Below, piece by piece: positions 43,380 through 52,683 of a DNA stretch of 64,000 nucleotides. Numbering within the stretch: position 1 is the first letter of the stretch; each line of letters starts with the position of its first letter. A program made the translations under genes and the position numbers. The notes under the pieces were generated by a model. The model searched no databases. It was not told the DNA's origin and worked only from the letters and a program-made list of their open reading frames with translations. Source of the DNA: Clostridia bacterium (GTDB lineage: Bacteria; Bacillota; Clostridia; Peptostreptococcales; Acidaminobacteraceae); NCBI GenBank assembly GCA_014859095.1, contig JACUUV010000003.1, forward strand, positions 1-64,000, given 5' to 3'.

Positions 43380-44513
43380 CTAAAGTACCTCCTTAAAACT
43401 AAGGATCAATTGTTCCGGTGTTAAAACCTCACCGTTGGCTTTACCAAAGAATCTGACAGGACAATTGCCTCTTACAACACGTTCCACTTCAAGTTTGAGT
43501 TGACCGTAATTGAGTTCCGTCACCAGTATATCTTTGACATTCTTGCTGATCTCGTTCATGCGGGCTTCAGCAAACGGCCAGAGGCTGATTGGTCTGAATA
43601 GTCCTACTTTGATGCCTTCGGCTCTGAGTTTCTTTACGGCTGATTTTGCAGTTCTTGCATTTCCACCGTATGCCACTATGACGTATTCTGCATCTTCGAT
43701 CCCAATTTCCTCGTAATCCACAAGATCATCCAAATGGTCTGTAATTTTAGCCATCAGACGGTCCATGAGAATTCCTGCGTTACTGGTGCTGTTACTTGGG
43801 AATCCGGTTTCATCATGCATAAGTCCAGTGACATGGTATCTGAATCCTTCTCCAAAATTAGCCATTTTAGGAACTATATCTCCCTCATAGACTTTGTAGG
43901 CTTTATATTCATCACCCATTTCAGGTTTGATTCTATTGTAAATTTCAATTTCAGATTGATCCGGAATTTCGATTTTTTCACGCATATGTCCTGTGATTTC
44001 GTCAGTCAACAAAATGACAGGAGTTCTATATTTTTCCGCGAGGTTGAAAGCTCTCACAGTCAAATCAAATGTTTCTTTTACTGAATCAGGTGTCAAACAA
44101 ATGACAGGATGATCTCCGTGGGTCCCCCACATCGCCTGCATGACGTCGCCTTGACTCGGTGCTGTAGGAAGTCCGGTACTTGGGCCTCCACGTTGTACAT
44201 TCACGATCACAAGGGGAATTTCAGTCAATGCGGCATAGCCGATGTTTTCCTGTTTCAGCGAGAATCCTGGTCCGGATGTCGCAGTCATTGATTTGAGACC
44301 GGTGAGTGATGCACCGATTGCCGCGGCAATACCCGCGATTTCATCTTCCATCTGAATGAATTTTCCACCGATTCTTGGTAATCTTTCAGCGGATAATTCA
44401 GCAATTTCTGTTGAAGGAGTGATCGGATATCCTGAGTAAAATCGCATACCGGCCATCAATGCGCCTTCTATACATGCTTCATTTCCTTGAAGAAACTTAA
44501 CTTGTCTCGCCAT
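43380..44513 (-). CDS. korA: 2-oxoacid:ferredoxin oxidoreductase, alpha subunit
   Basis: The 377-residue subunit begins with the substrate region GNEACIEGALMAGMRFYSGY followed by PITPSTEIAE, and contains MEDEIAGIAAAIGASLTG and TATSGPGFSL. It lacks an N-terminal gamma-type domain, as in KOR/VOR enzymes with a separate gamma subunit. It overlaps the ferredoxin gene by one base upstream. The order delta-alpha-beta-gamma fits KOR or VOR operons. Confidence 0.92.
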   Translation of the reverse strand: MARQVKFLQGNEACIEGALMAGMRFYSGYPITPSTEIAELSAERLPRIGGKFIQMEDEIAGIAAAIGASLTGLKSMTATSGPGFSLKQENIGYAALTEIPLVIVNVQRGGPSTGLPTAPSQGDVMQAMWGTHGDHPVICLTPDSVKETFDLTVRAFNLAEKYRTPVILLTDEITGHMREKIEIPDQSEIEIYNRIKPEMGDEYKAYKVYEGDIVPKMANFGEGFRYHVTGLMHDETGFPSNSTSNAGILMDRLMAKITDHLDDLVDYEEIGIEDAEYVIVAYGGNARTAKSAVKKLRAEGIKVGLFRPISLWPFAEARMNEISKNVKDILVTELNYGQLKLEVERVVRGNCPVRFFGKANGEVLTPEQLILSFKEVL

Positions 44514-44722
44514 TATTCCTTACCTCCTAGAAAAATTGCAAAATCAGGGCATCTCATTTGACACATGCCACATTTGATACAATTTTCTCTGTCTAACATG
44601 GTTACTTTTCCGTTTTCATTGAATCCCAAAACCTGTTTTGGACAAAAAGCAATACAAATGCCACAACCCTTACACCAATCTTCTTTGATGTGAATGGTTA
44701 AATTTTCTCTGCTATCAGCCAT
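44513..44722 (-). CDS. korD: Ferredoxin-type delta subunit (two 4Fe-4S clusters)
   Basis: The 69-residue protein has two classical cluster motifs, CKGCGICIAFCPK and CIKCGMCQMRCPD. It passes electrons from the catalytic subunits to free ferredoxin. It is the first gene of the operon, preceded by AAGGAGG and a promoter at 44751-44778. Confidence 0.92.
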   Translation of the reverse strand: MADSRENLTIHIKEDWCKGCGICIAFCPKQVLGFNENGKVTMLDRENCIKCGMCQMRCPDFAIFLGGKE

Positions 44723-44750
44723 TGCAAGACCTCCTTTGCGCTCTATTTAA

Positions 44751-44778
44751 TCATACCATAGGCGCATTGTTTTGCAAG
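44751..44778 (-). promoter_or_regulatory. Promoter of the kor operon
   Basis: On the minus strand TTGCAA (44773-44778) and TATGAT (44751-44756) are separated by 16 bases, about 30 bases before the korD start. Confidence 0.6.
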
Positions 44779-44858
44779 GATTATTTCATTTTTATTCGAT
44801 AAAAAATTTTTTTGCAATTTGTCATTCATTTTGTATATTTGACTTTTGGTATCACTGT

Positions 44859-44873
44859 ATACAATTATTGTAT
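44859..44873. promoter_or_regulatory. Short palindrome upstream of the kor operon
   Basis: ATACAATTATTGTAT is a perfect 7-1-7 palindrome at the junction of the GNAT gene end and the kor leader, about 80 bases above the kor -35 box. It could be a regulator site, possibly for the RpiR-type protein in the operon. This is a weak inference from symmetry alone. Confidence 0.25.
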
Positions 44874-45307
44874 CAGACTATGGAGCCTTTGCATGGGGTG
44901 TTGAAGAATTGCGGTAATTGAACCACAAACGTCAATAGATCCGAGTTCTCAGGATCAGTATAGATGATTTCAAGGCCCTCCGAGACATAAAATCCATTTG
45001 TAGCCAAATTCGATTCAATAAGCACTTCTTTCACACCTTGATGATCGAGGTGATTCAAAACGGCACGCAATAGTCCGTCTCCAAGTTTGAAACCACGGTC
45101 CTGTTCCCTGATGAATATGAAATCTATTTTCGCCTTTTGATCACCGAGTATTTCATAGGCGCATAACCCACAGAGATTTTTCTGTTCCACAACAACATAA
45201 AATTCATTGCCATACCTTTTGATGTCTGAAAATTCAAGTTGCAATTCTCTTAACAAACGTGGCAAAGCTTGAATATCGGAATCACTCATCGATCTTATCT
45301 GGATCAT
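44873..45307 (-). CDS. GNAT family acetyltransferase
   Basis: The 144-residue protein begins MIQIRSMSDSDIQALPRLL and has the GNAT beta4/beta5 region KIDFIFIREQDRGFKLGDGL (a degenerate acetyl-CoA loop), with a C-terminal NGFYVSEGLEIIY. The substrate is unknown. The start at 45307 follows GGAGGAGG and lies 26 bases inside the end of scpB, which suggests translational coupling. Confidence 0.85.
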   Translation of the reverse strand: MIQIRSMSDSDIQALPRLLRELQLEFSDIKRYGNEFYVVVEQKNLCGLCAYEILGDQKAKIDFIFIREQDRGFKLGDGLLRAVLNHLDHQGVKEVLIESNLATNGFYVSEGLEIIYTDPENSDLLTFVVQLPQFFNTPCKGSIV

Positions 45308-45905
45308 CGGTACCTCCTCCTTCTTCTTCGGAATGTCCAAATGCTTCTGAAAACAACTGGATTCCACCAAATTCCTCTAAACTTGGCAATTCTTTCAACG
45401 ATTTGAATCCAAAACTTTTCAGGAACAAATCAGTTGTTCCATATATTTGCGGGCGACCTATCTTTTCAAGTTTTCCAGTGACCTCGACAAGTCCCCGTTC
45501 CAATAGATTTTGAAGCGGACTGTCACAGTTTACACCCCTGATTTGTTCAATATCCAGTTTTGTAATGGGCTGCTGATAAGCTATAATCGCCAACACTTCA
45601 AGGGCGGAATTGGAAAGTCCCTTGCTTTTCGTAGTCACACAAAGTTTCTCTATATAGGCATAATTATCTTTTAAAGTCGAGTATTGGTAATGCTTATTCA
45701 CCTCAATAATCTGGATGCCCCTTTTTTCTTCCTTGTATTGCTCCATCATCTCATGGATAATTCTTTCCACAGTAGAGGGTTTTATTTCTAGGATTTTCGC
45801 GATTTTGTTGTGGCTGAGTGGATCTCCCCAAACAAACAACAGCGACTCTATAACGGATTTGTACCCTGTTTCGCGATCGATCTCTTCAAGATGGAATTCA
45901 TTCAT
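45282..45905 (-). CDS. scpB: Segregation and condensation protein B
   Basis: The 207-residue protein has the paired winged-helix domains of ScpB (SVIESLLFVWGDPLSHNKIA and LEVLAIIAYQQPITKLDIEQ followed by IRGVNCDSPLQNLLERGLVE). It binds ScpA and SMC in the condensin complex. The start overlaps the scpA stop by 4 bases. The acidic, glycine-rich C-terminal tail (EEEGGGTDDPDKIDE) encodes the ribosome binding site of the next gene. Confidence 0.94.
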   Translation of the reverse strand: MNEFHLEEIDRETGYKSVIESLLFVWGDPLSHNKIAKILEIKPSTVERIIHEMMEQYKEEKRGIQIIEVNKHYQYSTLKDNYAYIEKLCVTTKSKGLSNSALEVLAIIAYQQPITKLDIEQIRGVNCDSPLQNLLERGLVEVTGKLEKIGRPQIYGTTDLFLKSFGFKSLKELPSLEEFGGIQLFSEAFGHSEEEGGGTDDPDKIDE

Positions 45906-46669
45906 AGCTCTTCCTCCGTCACTTCTTTTTTATGTTCGATATAGATTTCATCGAACAAATGATCTTGCCGTATGGCGATGCGCTTCATTTTTAGGAGCTC
46001 TAGTATTGCGAGAAACGTAACGACCACTTCCTCTCTCGTCTTGACGCGTTCGAAAAGCTCAGAAAATGATATGGCACGATCCATGGAGAGCTTGGACTGA
46101 ACATAATCTATTTTCTCTTCAACAGTGAACAGATCCCTCTTTATGCCTTTGAAGAATGTCTTTCTATGATGATCAAAACGTTCGATTTTTTGTATCAATC
46201 GCTTGACCGCCTCAGTGAGCAAGTCCGCTTCGAGTCCCTGATTGAGTTCCTCCGGTGAGAGGCTCCTGGTATAGTCGTTGAGTTCCTCCTGGTCCTTGAA
46301 TATGATTTCATCCAGTGCGCTTTCCTTATCTCTGAGCACTCCGGCGGCATCCTTGAATTTCTTGTATTCAATCAACCTCTTGACCAGTTCACGCCTTGGG
46401 TCATCCCCTTCGATATCAAATACATCGAAAGATCCATTTTGATCGGGTAGAAGCATTCTCGATTTGATTTCAAGAAGTGTCGCCGCCATCACCAAAAATT
46501 CGGTTGTAAGGTCCAAATCCATCTCCGGCAGGAACTCGATGGTCTTCAGATATTGGTCAGTGATATTTACGATCGGAATATCATAAATATCTATTTCTTC
46601 TTTTGTGATCAAGTGCAAAAGCAGATCCAAAGGACCTTCAAAAGCATCTATTTTAATTTCCAGTCTCAT
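45902..46669 (-). CDS. scpA: Segregation and condensation protein A
   Basis: The 255-residue kleisin begins MRLEIKIDAFEGPLDLLLHL and has the C-terminal winged helix with VVVTFLAILELLKMKRIAI. It bridges the SMC heads. The start is taken at ATG 46669; an in-frame GTG three codons earlier is possible. It overlaps the end of the nucleotidyltransferase gene, so both are probably co-transcribed. Confidence 0.94.
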   Translation of the reverse strand: MRLEIKIDAFEGPLDLLLHLITKEEIDIYDIPIVNITDQYLKTIEFLPEMDLDLTTEFLVMAATLLEIKSRMLLPDQNGSFDVFDIEGDDPRRELVKRLIEYKKFKDAAGVLRDKESALDEIIFKDQEELNDYTRSLSPEELNQGLEADLLTEAVKRLIQKIERFDHHRKTFFKGIKRDLFTVEEKIDYVQSKLSMDRAISFSELFERVKTREEVVVTFLAILELLKMKRIAIRQDHLFDEIYIEHKKEVTEEEL

Positions 46670-47891
46670 TTTTCGCACTCTCTATCCATCTTATTTCCCC
46701 TTCAATATCCATATCGGGGTTTTCACACAATTTGTAGATCAATAACGCCTCTTTGAGCTTACCTATAAGAGGTCCCTCCTGGATGCCCATTCGAATGAGA
46801 TCCGAACCGGTCAAATAAACTTTGACATGGCGTAATCTCTTAATATATAGAGTGAACCACTCGGAATCACCATGCAATAAGTTGGCACAGGCAATGCTAT
46901 CAACCTTTTTATTATACAATATTTTGTATGCCAGGTATTTCTTTTTTGCAGAGACCTCAAAAGATAGACTATCGATGGCTTCCAGAATGGTTTCGGTCTC
47001 TTTGACAGTACAGTTGAGAAGAACACCAAGAAGCTTCATCTGTTCTTTGAATCCATAGAATAGGGTGACATAGGTGACGACCTTCAAATCGAGGTCATCA
47101 CTCGCCCATTCGGATTTGAGTGCCTCTGCTTTTTCAACGATATCCAAGTATCTACGTTTCCCTTGCAAAAGTCCATGTTCCTCCAATTTCATCATCAGCT
47201 TGTGAGCATTGTCATGATGAAAATAATCCCACATGATTCTCAGATATCTTGAAGTGTCCAGTTGTTCAATCCTTCTGTCTTCGTACGCTTTATTGAAAAG
47301 CTTTTCAGTGTCCCGCTCCATAGTAAGATTCAACTGGATCTGATATTTTACAGCTCTTAGCAATCTTGAGGGGTCTTCTTCAAAGGAGTTCTCATGAAGA
47401 ACTCTAATTTTTTTGTTTTGAATATCGTTTTCAAACATCGGGTGGGCATACCTCAATTTGCTCATGATCTGTTTTGGATCGGGACGTTCACCTTTGAACC
47501 AATTGACACTTTGAACCGAGAATTCCAAATACCCTGTATTGACAGTGAAGTCCCTTCTGGAAAGATCTTCCTCTACAGTAGTCCCCACTATATTTGGCAT
47601 CCCGTTTTGTTTAGGATAATCATCTTTTCTGGGTGAGGCAAAATCAAATTCGAAAAAATCGCCATTTAACGAAATCGTGGATAAGTTTGACTTTTGTGGG
47701 CTATATTTTTTTGGTCCGTTGTCCAACTCTTCCATGAGTTCATCAATGTCCCCTTCAAAAACAATGTCTATATCACGGGAGTGGATTCCATAGCAAAGGT
47801 CCCTGACGCATCCTCCAACAAAGTAGAAGACAAATCGCCCTTTGTTTTGAAGATCCAACAATTTTCTCCAAATTCGCTCATCCATTTTCAT
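46653..47891 (-). CDS. cca: tRNA nucleotidyltransferase / poly(A) polymerase family protein
   Basis: The 412-residue class II nucleotidyltransferase has FYFVGGCVRDLCYG and the catalytic DIDIVFEGD, then DLSRRDFTVNTGYLEF and EEDPSRLLRAVKYQIQLNL. It probably adds or repairs the CCA end of tRNAs, though in some bacteria relatives split the C- and A-adding steps. The start at 47891 follows GGAGG. The distal domain is diverged and no HD domain is evident. Confidence 0.85.
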   Translation of the reverse strand: MKMDERIWRKLLDLQNKGRFVFYFVGGCVRDLCYGIHSRDIDIVFEGDIDELMEELDNGPKKYSPQKSNLSTISLNGDFFEFDFASPRKDDYPKQNGMPNIVGTTVEEDLSRRDFTVNTGYLEFSVQSVNWFKGERPDPKQIMSKLRYAHPMFENDIQNKKIRVLHENSFEEDPSRLLRAVKYQIQLNLTMERDTEKLFNKAYEDRRIEQLDTSRYLRIMWDYFHHDNAHKLMMKLEEHGLLQGKRRYLDIVEKAEALKSEWASDDLDLKVVTYVTLFYGFKEQMKLLGVLLNCTVKETETILEAIDSLSFEVSAKKKYLAYKILYNKKVDSIACANLLHGDSEWFTLYIKRLRHVKVYLTGSDLIRMGIQEGPLIGKLKEALLIYKLCENPDMDIEGEIRWIESAKNETGN

Positions 47892-47930
47892 TTTGACCTC
47901 CAAGCTGTATCACATCTATATTATAACCGT

Positions 47931-47967
47931 AAAAAACGCCTCCTGCAATTGCTCAGGAAGCGTTTTG
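47931..47967 (-). terminator. Terminator after pyrimidine-nucleoside phosphorylase
   Basis: AAAACGCTTCCTG pairs with CAGGAGGCGTTTT around an 8-base loop, followed on the minus strand by TTTTTT. It ends the deoB-pdp transcript. Confidence 0.88.
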
Positions 47968-47978
47968 ATCTTTATTGG

Positions 47979-49280
47979 CTATTCTATGATGTCATAAATA
48001 TATTGTATTGGTTCAGGTGCCACAGAACTGAAGAAAAATGCTGATCTTACTGTTTTCTCTGCTTCAGCGGTCTTCTCGTCATTTGTATGAAGAATACAGA
48101 GAACATCTCCCATATTGACATGGTCGCCTATTTTCTTCTTAAGAGTGATGCCCGCAGAATAATCTATTTTATCTTCCTTTTTACGCCTACCCGCTCCCAA
48201 CATCATCGCCGCTATTCCAACTTTTTCAGCATCGAATCCGCTCACATAACCTTCAAACTCTGATTTGACTTCAATGTGCAATGCGGCTTGAGGTAATTTT
48301 TCTGGATGGTCCACCACATCAGGATCTCCACCCTGAATTTTGATAAAAATCTTAAGTTGCTCCAGCGCTTCACCTGAAGCAAGGGTTTTTTTGAAATGTT
48401 CTTTAGCTTCACTCAGTTCCTTGAACGCACCTCCAAGTACCGCCATGTATGATGCGATGGTTAAAGCCACTTCAGTTTCGTCTTCAGCACCTTTTCCACC
48501 AAGCACGTCAATCGCTTCCCTGACTTCATTGGCATTGCCGATTTCATGACCAAGTGGTTGATCCATGTTGGTTATGACAGCAACGGTTCTTCTATTGAGG
48601 GAATTGCCTATGTCTACCATAGTTCTAGCAAGAATTTTTGCTTCATCAAGTGATTTCATAAACGCGCCGGAACCGACTTTGATATCAAGCACTATGGCAT
48701 CGGATCCTGATGCGATTTTTTTACTCATGATGGAGCTGGCGATTAGAGGAATACTGTTGATGGTTCCAGTTACATCCCTAAGTGCGTAGATTTTCTTGTC
48801 TGCAGGTGTCAAATCACCGGATTGTCCGACCAATGCCATCTTGTAGGTGTTGACGTTATGAATGAATTCTTCAGCCGAGAGTTCTATTTTGAACCCTTCA
48901 ATGGACTCAAGTTTGTCAATGGTGCCTCCGGTGTGACCCAGTCCACGCCCAGACATCTTTGCCACAGGCACTCCAACAGAAGCCACAAGAGGGGTCACAA
49001 CCAAACTGATTTTATCGCCTACACCACCTGTTGAATGTTTGTCTACTTTAATGCCCTGAATTGCTGAAAGATCCACTGTATCTCCGGATCTGACAAATGA
49101 GTCCGTTAGATAAGCGATTTCCTGATTGTCCATTCCAACAAAATATATGGCCATCAAAAAAGCGGACACCTGATAATCTGGAATTTCCCCACGGGTATAT
49201 CCCAGCACCATAAAATCAATTTCTTCCTTATTCAACATTTCACCGTTTTTCTTTTTGTTGATTACATCTACTGCTCTCAT
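47979..49280 (-). CDS. pdp: Pyrimidine-nucleoside phosphorylase
   Basis: The 433-residue enzyme has the thymidine-phosphorylase family signature KVDKHSTGGVGDKISLVVTP and SGRGLGHTGGTIDKLESIEG, and a C-terminal barrel-sandwich domain. It splits uridine, thymidine or deoxyuridine with phosphate. With DeoB upstream it channels (deoxy)ribose-1-phosphate into central metabolism. It begins 21 bases after deoB. Confidence 0.95.
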   Translation of the reverse strand: MRAVDVINKKKNGEMLNKEEIDFMVLGYTRGEIPDYQVSAFLMAIYFVGMDNQEIAYLTDSFVRSGDTVDLSAIQGIKVDKHSTGGVGDKISLVVTPLVASVGVPVAKMSGRGLGHTGGTIDKLESIEGFKIELSAEEFIHNVNTYKMALVGQSGDLTPADKKIYALRDVTGTINSIPLIASSIMSKKIASGSDAIVLDIKVGSGAFMKSLDEAKILARTMVDIGNSLNRRTVAVITNMDQPLGHEIGNANEVREAIDVLGGKGAEDETEVALTIASYMAVLGGAFKELSEAKEHFKKTLASGEALEQLKIFIKIQGGDPDVVDHPEKLPQAALHIEVKSEFEGYVSGFDAEKVGIAAMMLGAGRRKKEDKIDYSAGITLKKKIGDHVNMGDVLCILHTNDEKTAEAEKTVRSAFFFSSVAPEPIQYIYDIIE

Positions 49281-49301
49281 TATATGCCTCCATTGATGTG
49301 G

Positions 49302-50471
49302 TTATAGAATTTCATTTATAAAACTTGTGCCATAAGGAGTGGCAGGAATCTCCAAAATATCAGAGATGGTTGCGGCGATATCTGCAAAAGTCTTTCTTGT
49401 TCCGATATCCACACCTTTTTTCACTTGGTCTCCATAGATTAGAATCGGAATATACTCTCTCGTATGATCTGATCCTTTGTATGCAGGGTCATTGCCGTGA
49501 TCCGCAAGAACAATCAATAAATCATCCTCTTTCATGAGCGACATCATTTCTGGAAACCTTGCATCCACTTCTTCTAGAGCTTGTCGATAACCGTTGACAT
49601 CTCGTCTGTGTCCGAACTTGGCATCAAAGTCCACCAAATTGGTAAATAAAATACCTTTGAAATCCTCTTTCATAAATCGAATAGTCTGATCGACGCCATC
49701 CATATTGTCCTTTGTGTGAACATCCTCTGTGATGCCTTCACCGTCATAGATATCCACAATTTTACCTACCGCTTTAACTTCGAGTCCCGATTCCTTTGCA
49801 AAGTCTAGAACCGTCTTGTCAAATGGCTTCAATGAATAATCTCTTCTGTTGGATGTTCTCTGGAAATTGCCTGGAGTTCCAACAAAAGGTCTCGCTATGA
49901 CTCTGGCGACTTGATCATCTCCACGAAGCATGTCTCTGGCAATCTGACACATGTTATAAAGTTCATCAAGCGGAATGATTTCTTCATGAGCCGCAATTTG
50001 AAAAACGCTGTCCGCAGAAGTGTAAACTATCGGATTGCCCGTATTCATATGCTCTTCACCATATTCATCAAGTACAACGGTTCCTGAAGCAGGCTTGTTG
50101 AAAATAACTTTTCTACCCGTCTTATCTTCAAAACCCTTGATGATGTGCTCAGGAAAACCATCCGGATACGTTTTAAATGGATGCTCGATATAAAGGCCAG
50201 CGATTTCCCAGTGGCCGGTTGTCGTATCTTTTCCGTTGGAAGCTTCAAGAGAACGGCCATATGCTCCGATCGGTAAAGGATCCGCTTCGATATAATCCAC
50301 ACCTTCGATATTGCCGATACCCATTTTTTTTAAATTCGGGATTTTAAAATCATCTGCAGATTTTGCGATACTTCCAAGCGTGTTGACACCGAAATCTCCG
50401 AACTGCTCAGCATCCGGTAAACCACCTATGCCGACACTGTCGAGTACAAATAATATAATTCTGTTGATCAT
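49302..50471 (-). CDS. deoB: Phosphopentomutase
   Basis: The 389-residue metalloenzyme begins MINRIILFVLDSVGIGGLPD and has DTTTGHWEIAG and VLADHGNDPAYKGSDHTRE, which carry the metal-binding residues of the alkaline-phosphatase-like fold. It interconverts (deoxy)ribose 1- and 5-phosphates. The start at 50471 follows GAGGAGG; the longer frame to 50561 would run through the xerD terminator. Confidence 0.96.
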   Translation of the reverse strand: MINRIILFVLDSVGIGGLPDAEQFGDFGVNTLGSIAKSADDFKIPNLKKMGIGNIEGVDYIEADPLPIGAYGRSLEASNGKDTTTGHWEIAGLYIEHPFKTYPDGFPEHIIKGFEDKTGRKVIFNKPASGTVVLDEYGEEHMNTGNPIVYTSADSVFQIAAHEEIIPLDELYNMCQIARDMLRGDDQVARVIARPFVGTPGNFQRTSNRRDYSLKPFDKTVLDFAKESGLEVKAVGKIVDIYDGEGITEDVHTKDNMDGVDQTIRFMKEDFKGILFTNLVDFDAKFGHRRDVNGYRQALEEVDARFPEMMSLMKEDDLLIVLADHGNDPAYKGSDHTREYIPILIYGDQVKKGVDIGTRKTFADIAATISDILEIPATPYGTSFINEIL

Positions 50472-50487
50472 ATAAACCTCCTCAATA

Positions 50488-50511
50488 AAATAAGAGCCTA
50501 TGCTAGGCTCT
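50488..50511 (-). terminator. Terminator overlapping the xerD stop codon
   Basis: AGAGCCTA and TAGGCTCT form an 8-bp stem with a 3-base loop, followed on the minus strand by TATTTTATT. The stem contains the xerD stop codon. The T run is imperfect. Confidence 0.6.
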
Positions 50512-51384
50512 AGGATGTGCTTTCTCGTATACGTCCTTGATCTTGGAATTCGACATTTCAAGATAAATTTGGGTGGTGGTCACATCTGAATGGCCCATCA
50601 TTTCTTGAACTGCTTTTAGATCAGCTCCATTTTGCACCAAATGCAAAGCGAAAGAATGTCTCAAAGTGTGCGGAGCGATATTTTTATCGATGCCCGCCTC
50701 TTCAGAATATCTTTTCACGACTTTCCAAAAACCTTGTCGTGTGATGCGCTTGCCGTAATAGTTGACAAAAAGCGCTTCATCCGCCTCGTTAATAAGTTGA
50801 GTCCTTCCGTCTTTCAAATAGATATCCACTGCTTTGGATGCCATCGATCCCAGTGGAATCACCCTTGATTTGGAGGTTCCCTTGCAGCGGATGTAACCCA
50901 TTGCCGTATTGATATCCGAGAGGTTCAATGATATTAACTCGGTCACTCGAATGCCAGTTGCATAAAGCAACTCGATCATAGCCTTGTCCCGTTTGCCTAT
51001 GGATGTTCTTGTATCTGGTTTTGAAATGAGATGTTCCACTTCCTGAAGTGTCAGCACCGCTGGCATTTTCTTTTCAGCCTTCGGTGATTCAAGCTCCAAT
51101 GAAGGGTTATGCATTATATACCCTTTATTACTAAGAAATGAATAAAAAGTTCGAATCGTTGCGATATTTCTTGAAAGCGTTGCGTTGGCTTTGCCCTCCT
51201 TCTTCAAATGGATCACATATTTGAGCAGGTCAATATTGGATACATCATGATAATGTTCAACATTTTGATTTCTCAAATAAATGCCAAAATACTTCAAATC
51301 CCTTTTATAGGACTGAAGTGTGTTGAGAGAGAGTTTTCTCTGATCTCTTAAGAAGGTTTCAAATTCAATGACGCATCTTTCCAT
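50503..51384 (-). CDS. xerD: Site-specific tyrosine recombinase XerD-like
   Basis: The 293-residue recombinase has a SAM-like N-terminal DNA-binding domain and the catalytic set R (TGIRVTELISL), HTLRHSFALHLV (HxxR), MGHSDVTTTQIYLEM (H and the nucleophile Y). The length and order match XerD, which resolves chromosome dimers at dif together with XerC. Its position with recN, deoB and pyrimidine phosphorylase is common in Firmicutes. Confidence 0.93.
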   Translation of the reverse strand: MERCVIEFETFLRDQRKLSLNTLQSYKRDLKYFGIYLRNQNVEHYHDVSNIDLLKYVIHLKKEGKANATLSRNIATIRTFYSFLSNKGYIMHNPSLELESPKAEKKMPAVLTLQEVEHLISKPDTRTSIGKRDKAMIELLYATGIRVTELISLNLSDINTAMGYIRCKGTSKSRVIPLGSMASKAVDIYLKDGRTQLINEADEALFVNYYGKRITRQGFWKVVKRYSEEAGIDKNIAPHTLRHSFALHLVQNGADLKAVQEMMGHSDVTTTQIYLEMSNSKIKDVYEKAHPRA

Positions 51385-51458
51385 AGCTACAACCCCTAAC
51401 GTAATTTTATATTAATTCCTAAAATATTAAAGCAAATATCCATTATTTTGTATATGTT

Positions 51459-52649
51459 TCACAAACGCGCCGCTTTGATGGATTTCTTTTGAAGGTACAT
51501 GGCCTCATCCGCCTCGTGGATCAACTGAATGACACTTTGATGTTTGGAAGGATGGTACTCAGTAAAACCAGCGCTGGCACTAATTTTAAAATTGTATTCC
51601 CCGGTTGTGTTCAATTTTAGAAATTCATCCGTTATGCGGTACCAAACCTTTCGTGCTTGTAAAACATTACACTTACGGAATATCACCATGAACTCGTCCC
51701 CACCAAGTCTGGCTATCACGTCGAACTCTCTTAGATTATCTTGGATAATGCCGGATAAGACCTTAATTAAACGGTCCCCTTCCTTATGACCAAACTTGTC
51801 ATTGACCACTTTGAGGTCATTGATGTCAATATAAGCGACTGTCAAATCCTGGCCTTTGACCACTGAATTCATCATTTCTTCCTTCAGATAGGTGAGACCT
51901 GCTTCACGGCTCAGCACCCCTGTCATGAGATCGGTTTCTGCCTTATACTTATAATTTTCCATATTGTTGTCCACAATGCAAAGCCTATTGATCAAAATCA
52001 CCACTGAGAATGTGAGCATGGTGGTGAGCACATATGTGGAATTCATATAAACGGGCACGGATGAACTTGAAGCGGCATCAATCAATCCAGTTGAATTGAT
52101 TTTCACCAAATTAACAAAAGTCATCTTTTGATAGGCGACAATGAATGAAAAAACAAGTACATTGCTGACGACCAACAATCTCTCGATTCTGGAATTGAAA
52201 TTGTTGATTTTCTTAAAAATCTTCATGATCAATTGATAGTATCTGAGCAAAACAATGTACATCATCCAGAATATCACGACCACGTTGAACTGATCGGTGA
52301 CAAACGCAGCTCTGAAATCGATGACTTTGCTGAGCATCAGAATGCCCAAGTTCGATGTGATCATAGAGGTCAGGATAAGAATCAGATATAAAAAAAGTAC
52401 CGAAAGAGAGGCTATGAATGAACTCCTGCCAAAGACCCACTTGAGAAAATAGATCAATAAAGCGCAAAGGATCAGGACATTCTTCAAGATCGAAACGTCA
52501 AAAAAAACGAGAAACACAGTCAAAACGACTGTCAACACGATCGATTTTGAGCGGGTCTGTTCCTTGAATTCAGGAACAATACCTCTTAATCCATATAAAA
52601 TTGCCAGCGCACCCATTGCTGAAAACAACAGTTTTGATAAGATATCCAT
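51459..52649 (-). CDS. Membrane-bound diguanylate cyclase (GGDEF)
   Basis: The 396-residue protein has about seven hydrophobic segments in the first 220 residues and a C-terminal GGDEF domain: DLMTGVLSREAGLTYLKEE, DLKVVNDKFGHKEGDRLIK and the active-site IARLGGDEFMVIFR. No clear RxxD inhibitory site is seen five residues before GGDEF. It probably makes c-di-GMP. The HD-GYP protein at 31558 would be the opposing activity. Confidence 0.9.
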   Translation of the reverse strand: MDILSKLLFSAMGALAILYGLRGIVPEFKEQTRSKSIVLTVVLTVFLVFFDVSILKNVLILCALLIYFLKWVFGRSSFIASLSVLFLYLILILTSMITSNLGILMLSKVIDFRAAFVTDQFNVVVIFWMMYIVLLRYYQLIMKIFKKINNFNSRIERLLVVSNVLVFSFIVAYQKMTFVNLVKINSTGLIDAASSSSVPVYMNSTYVLTTMLTFSVVILINRLCIVDNNMENYKYKAETDLMTGVLSREAGLTYLKEEMMNSVVKGQDLTVAYIDINDLKVVNDKFGHKEGDRLIKVLSGIIQDNLREFDVIARLGGDEFMVIFRKCNVLQARKVWYRITDEFLKLNTTGEYNFKISASAGFTEYHPSKHQSVIQLIHEADEAMYLQKKSIKAARL

Positions 52650-52683
52650 CTTCCCAAACCCCTATGTGCTATTATTTATATTC

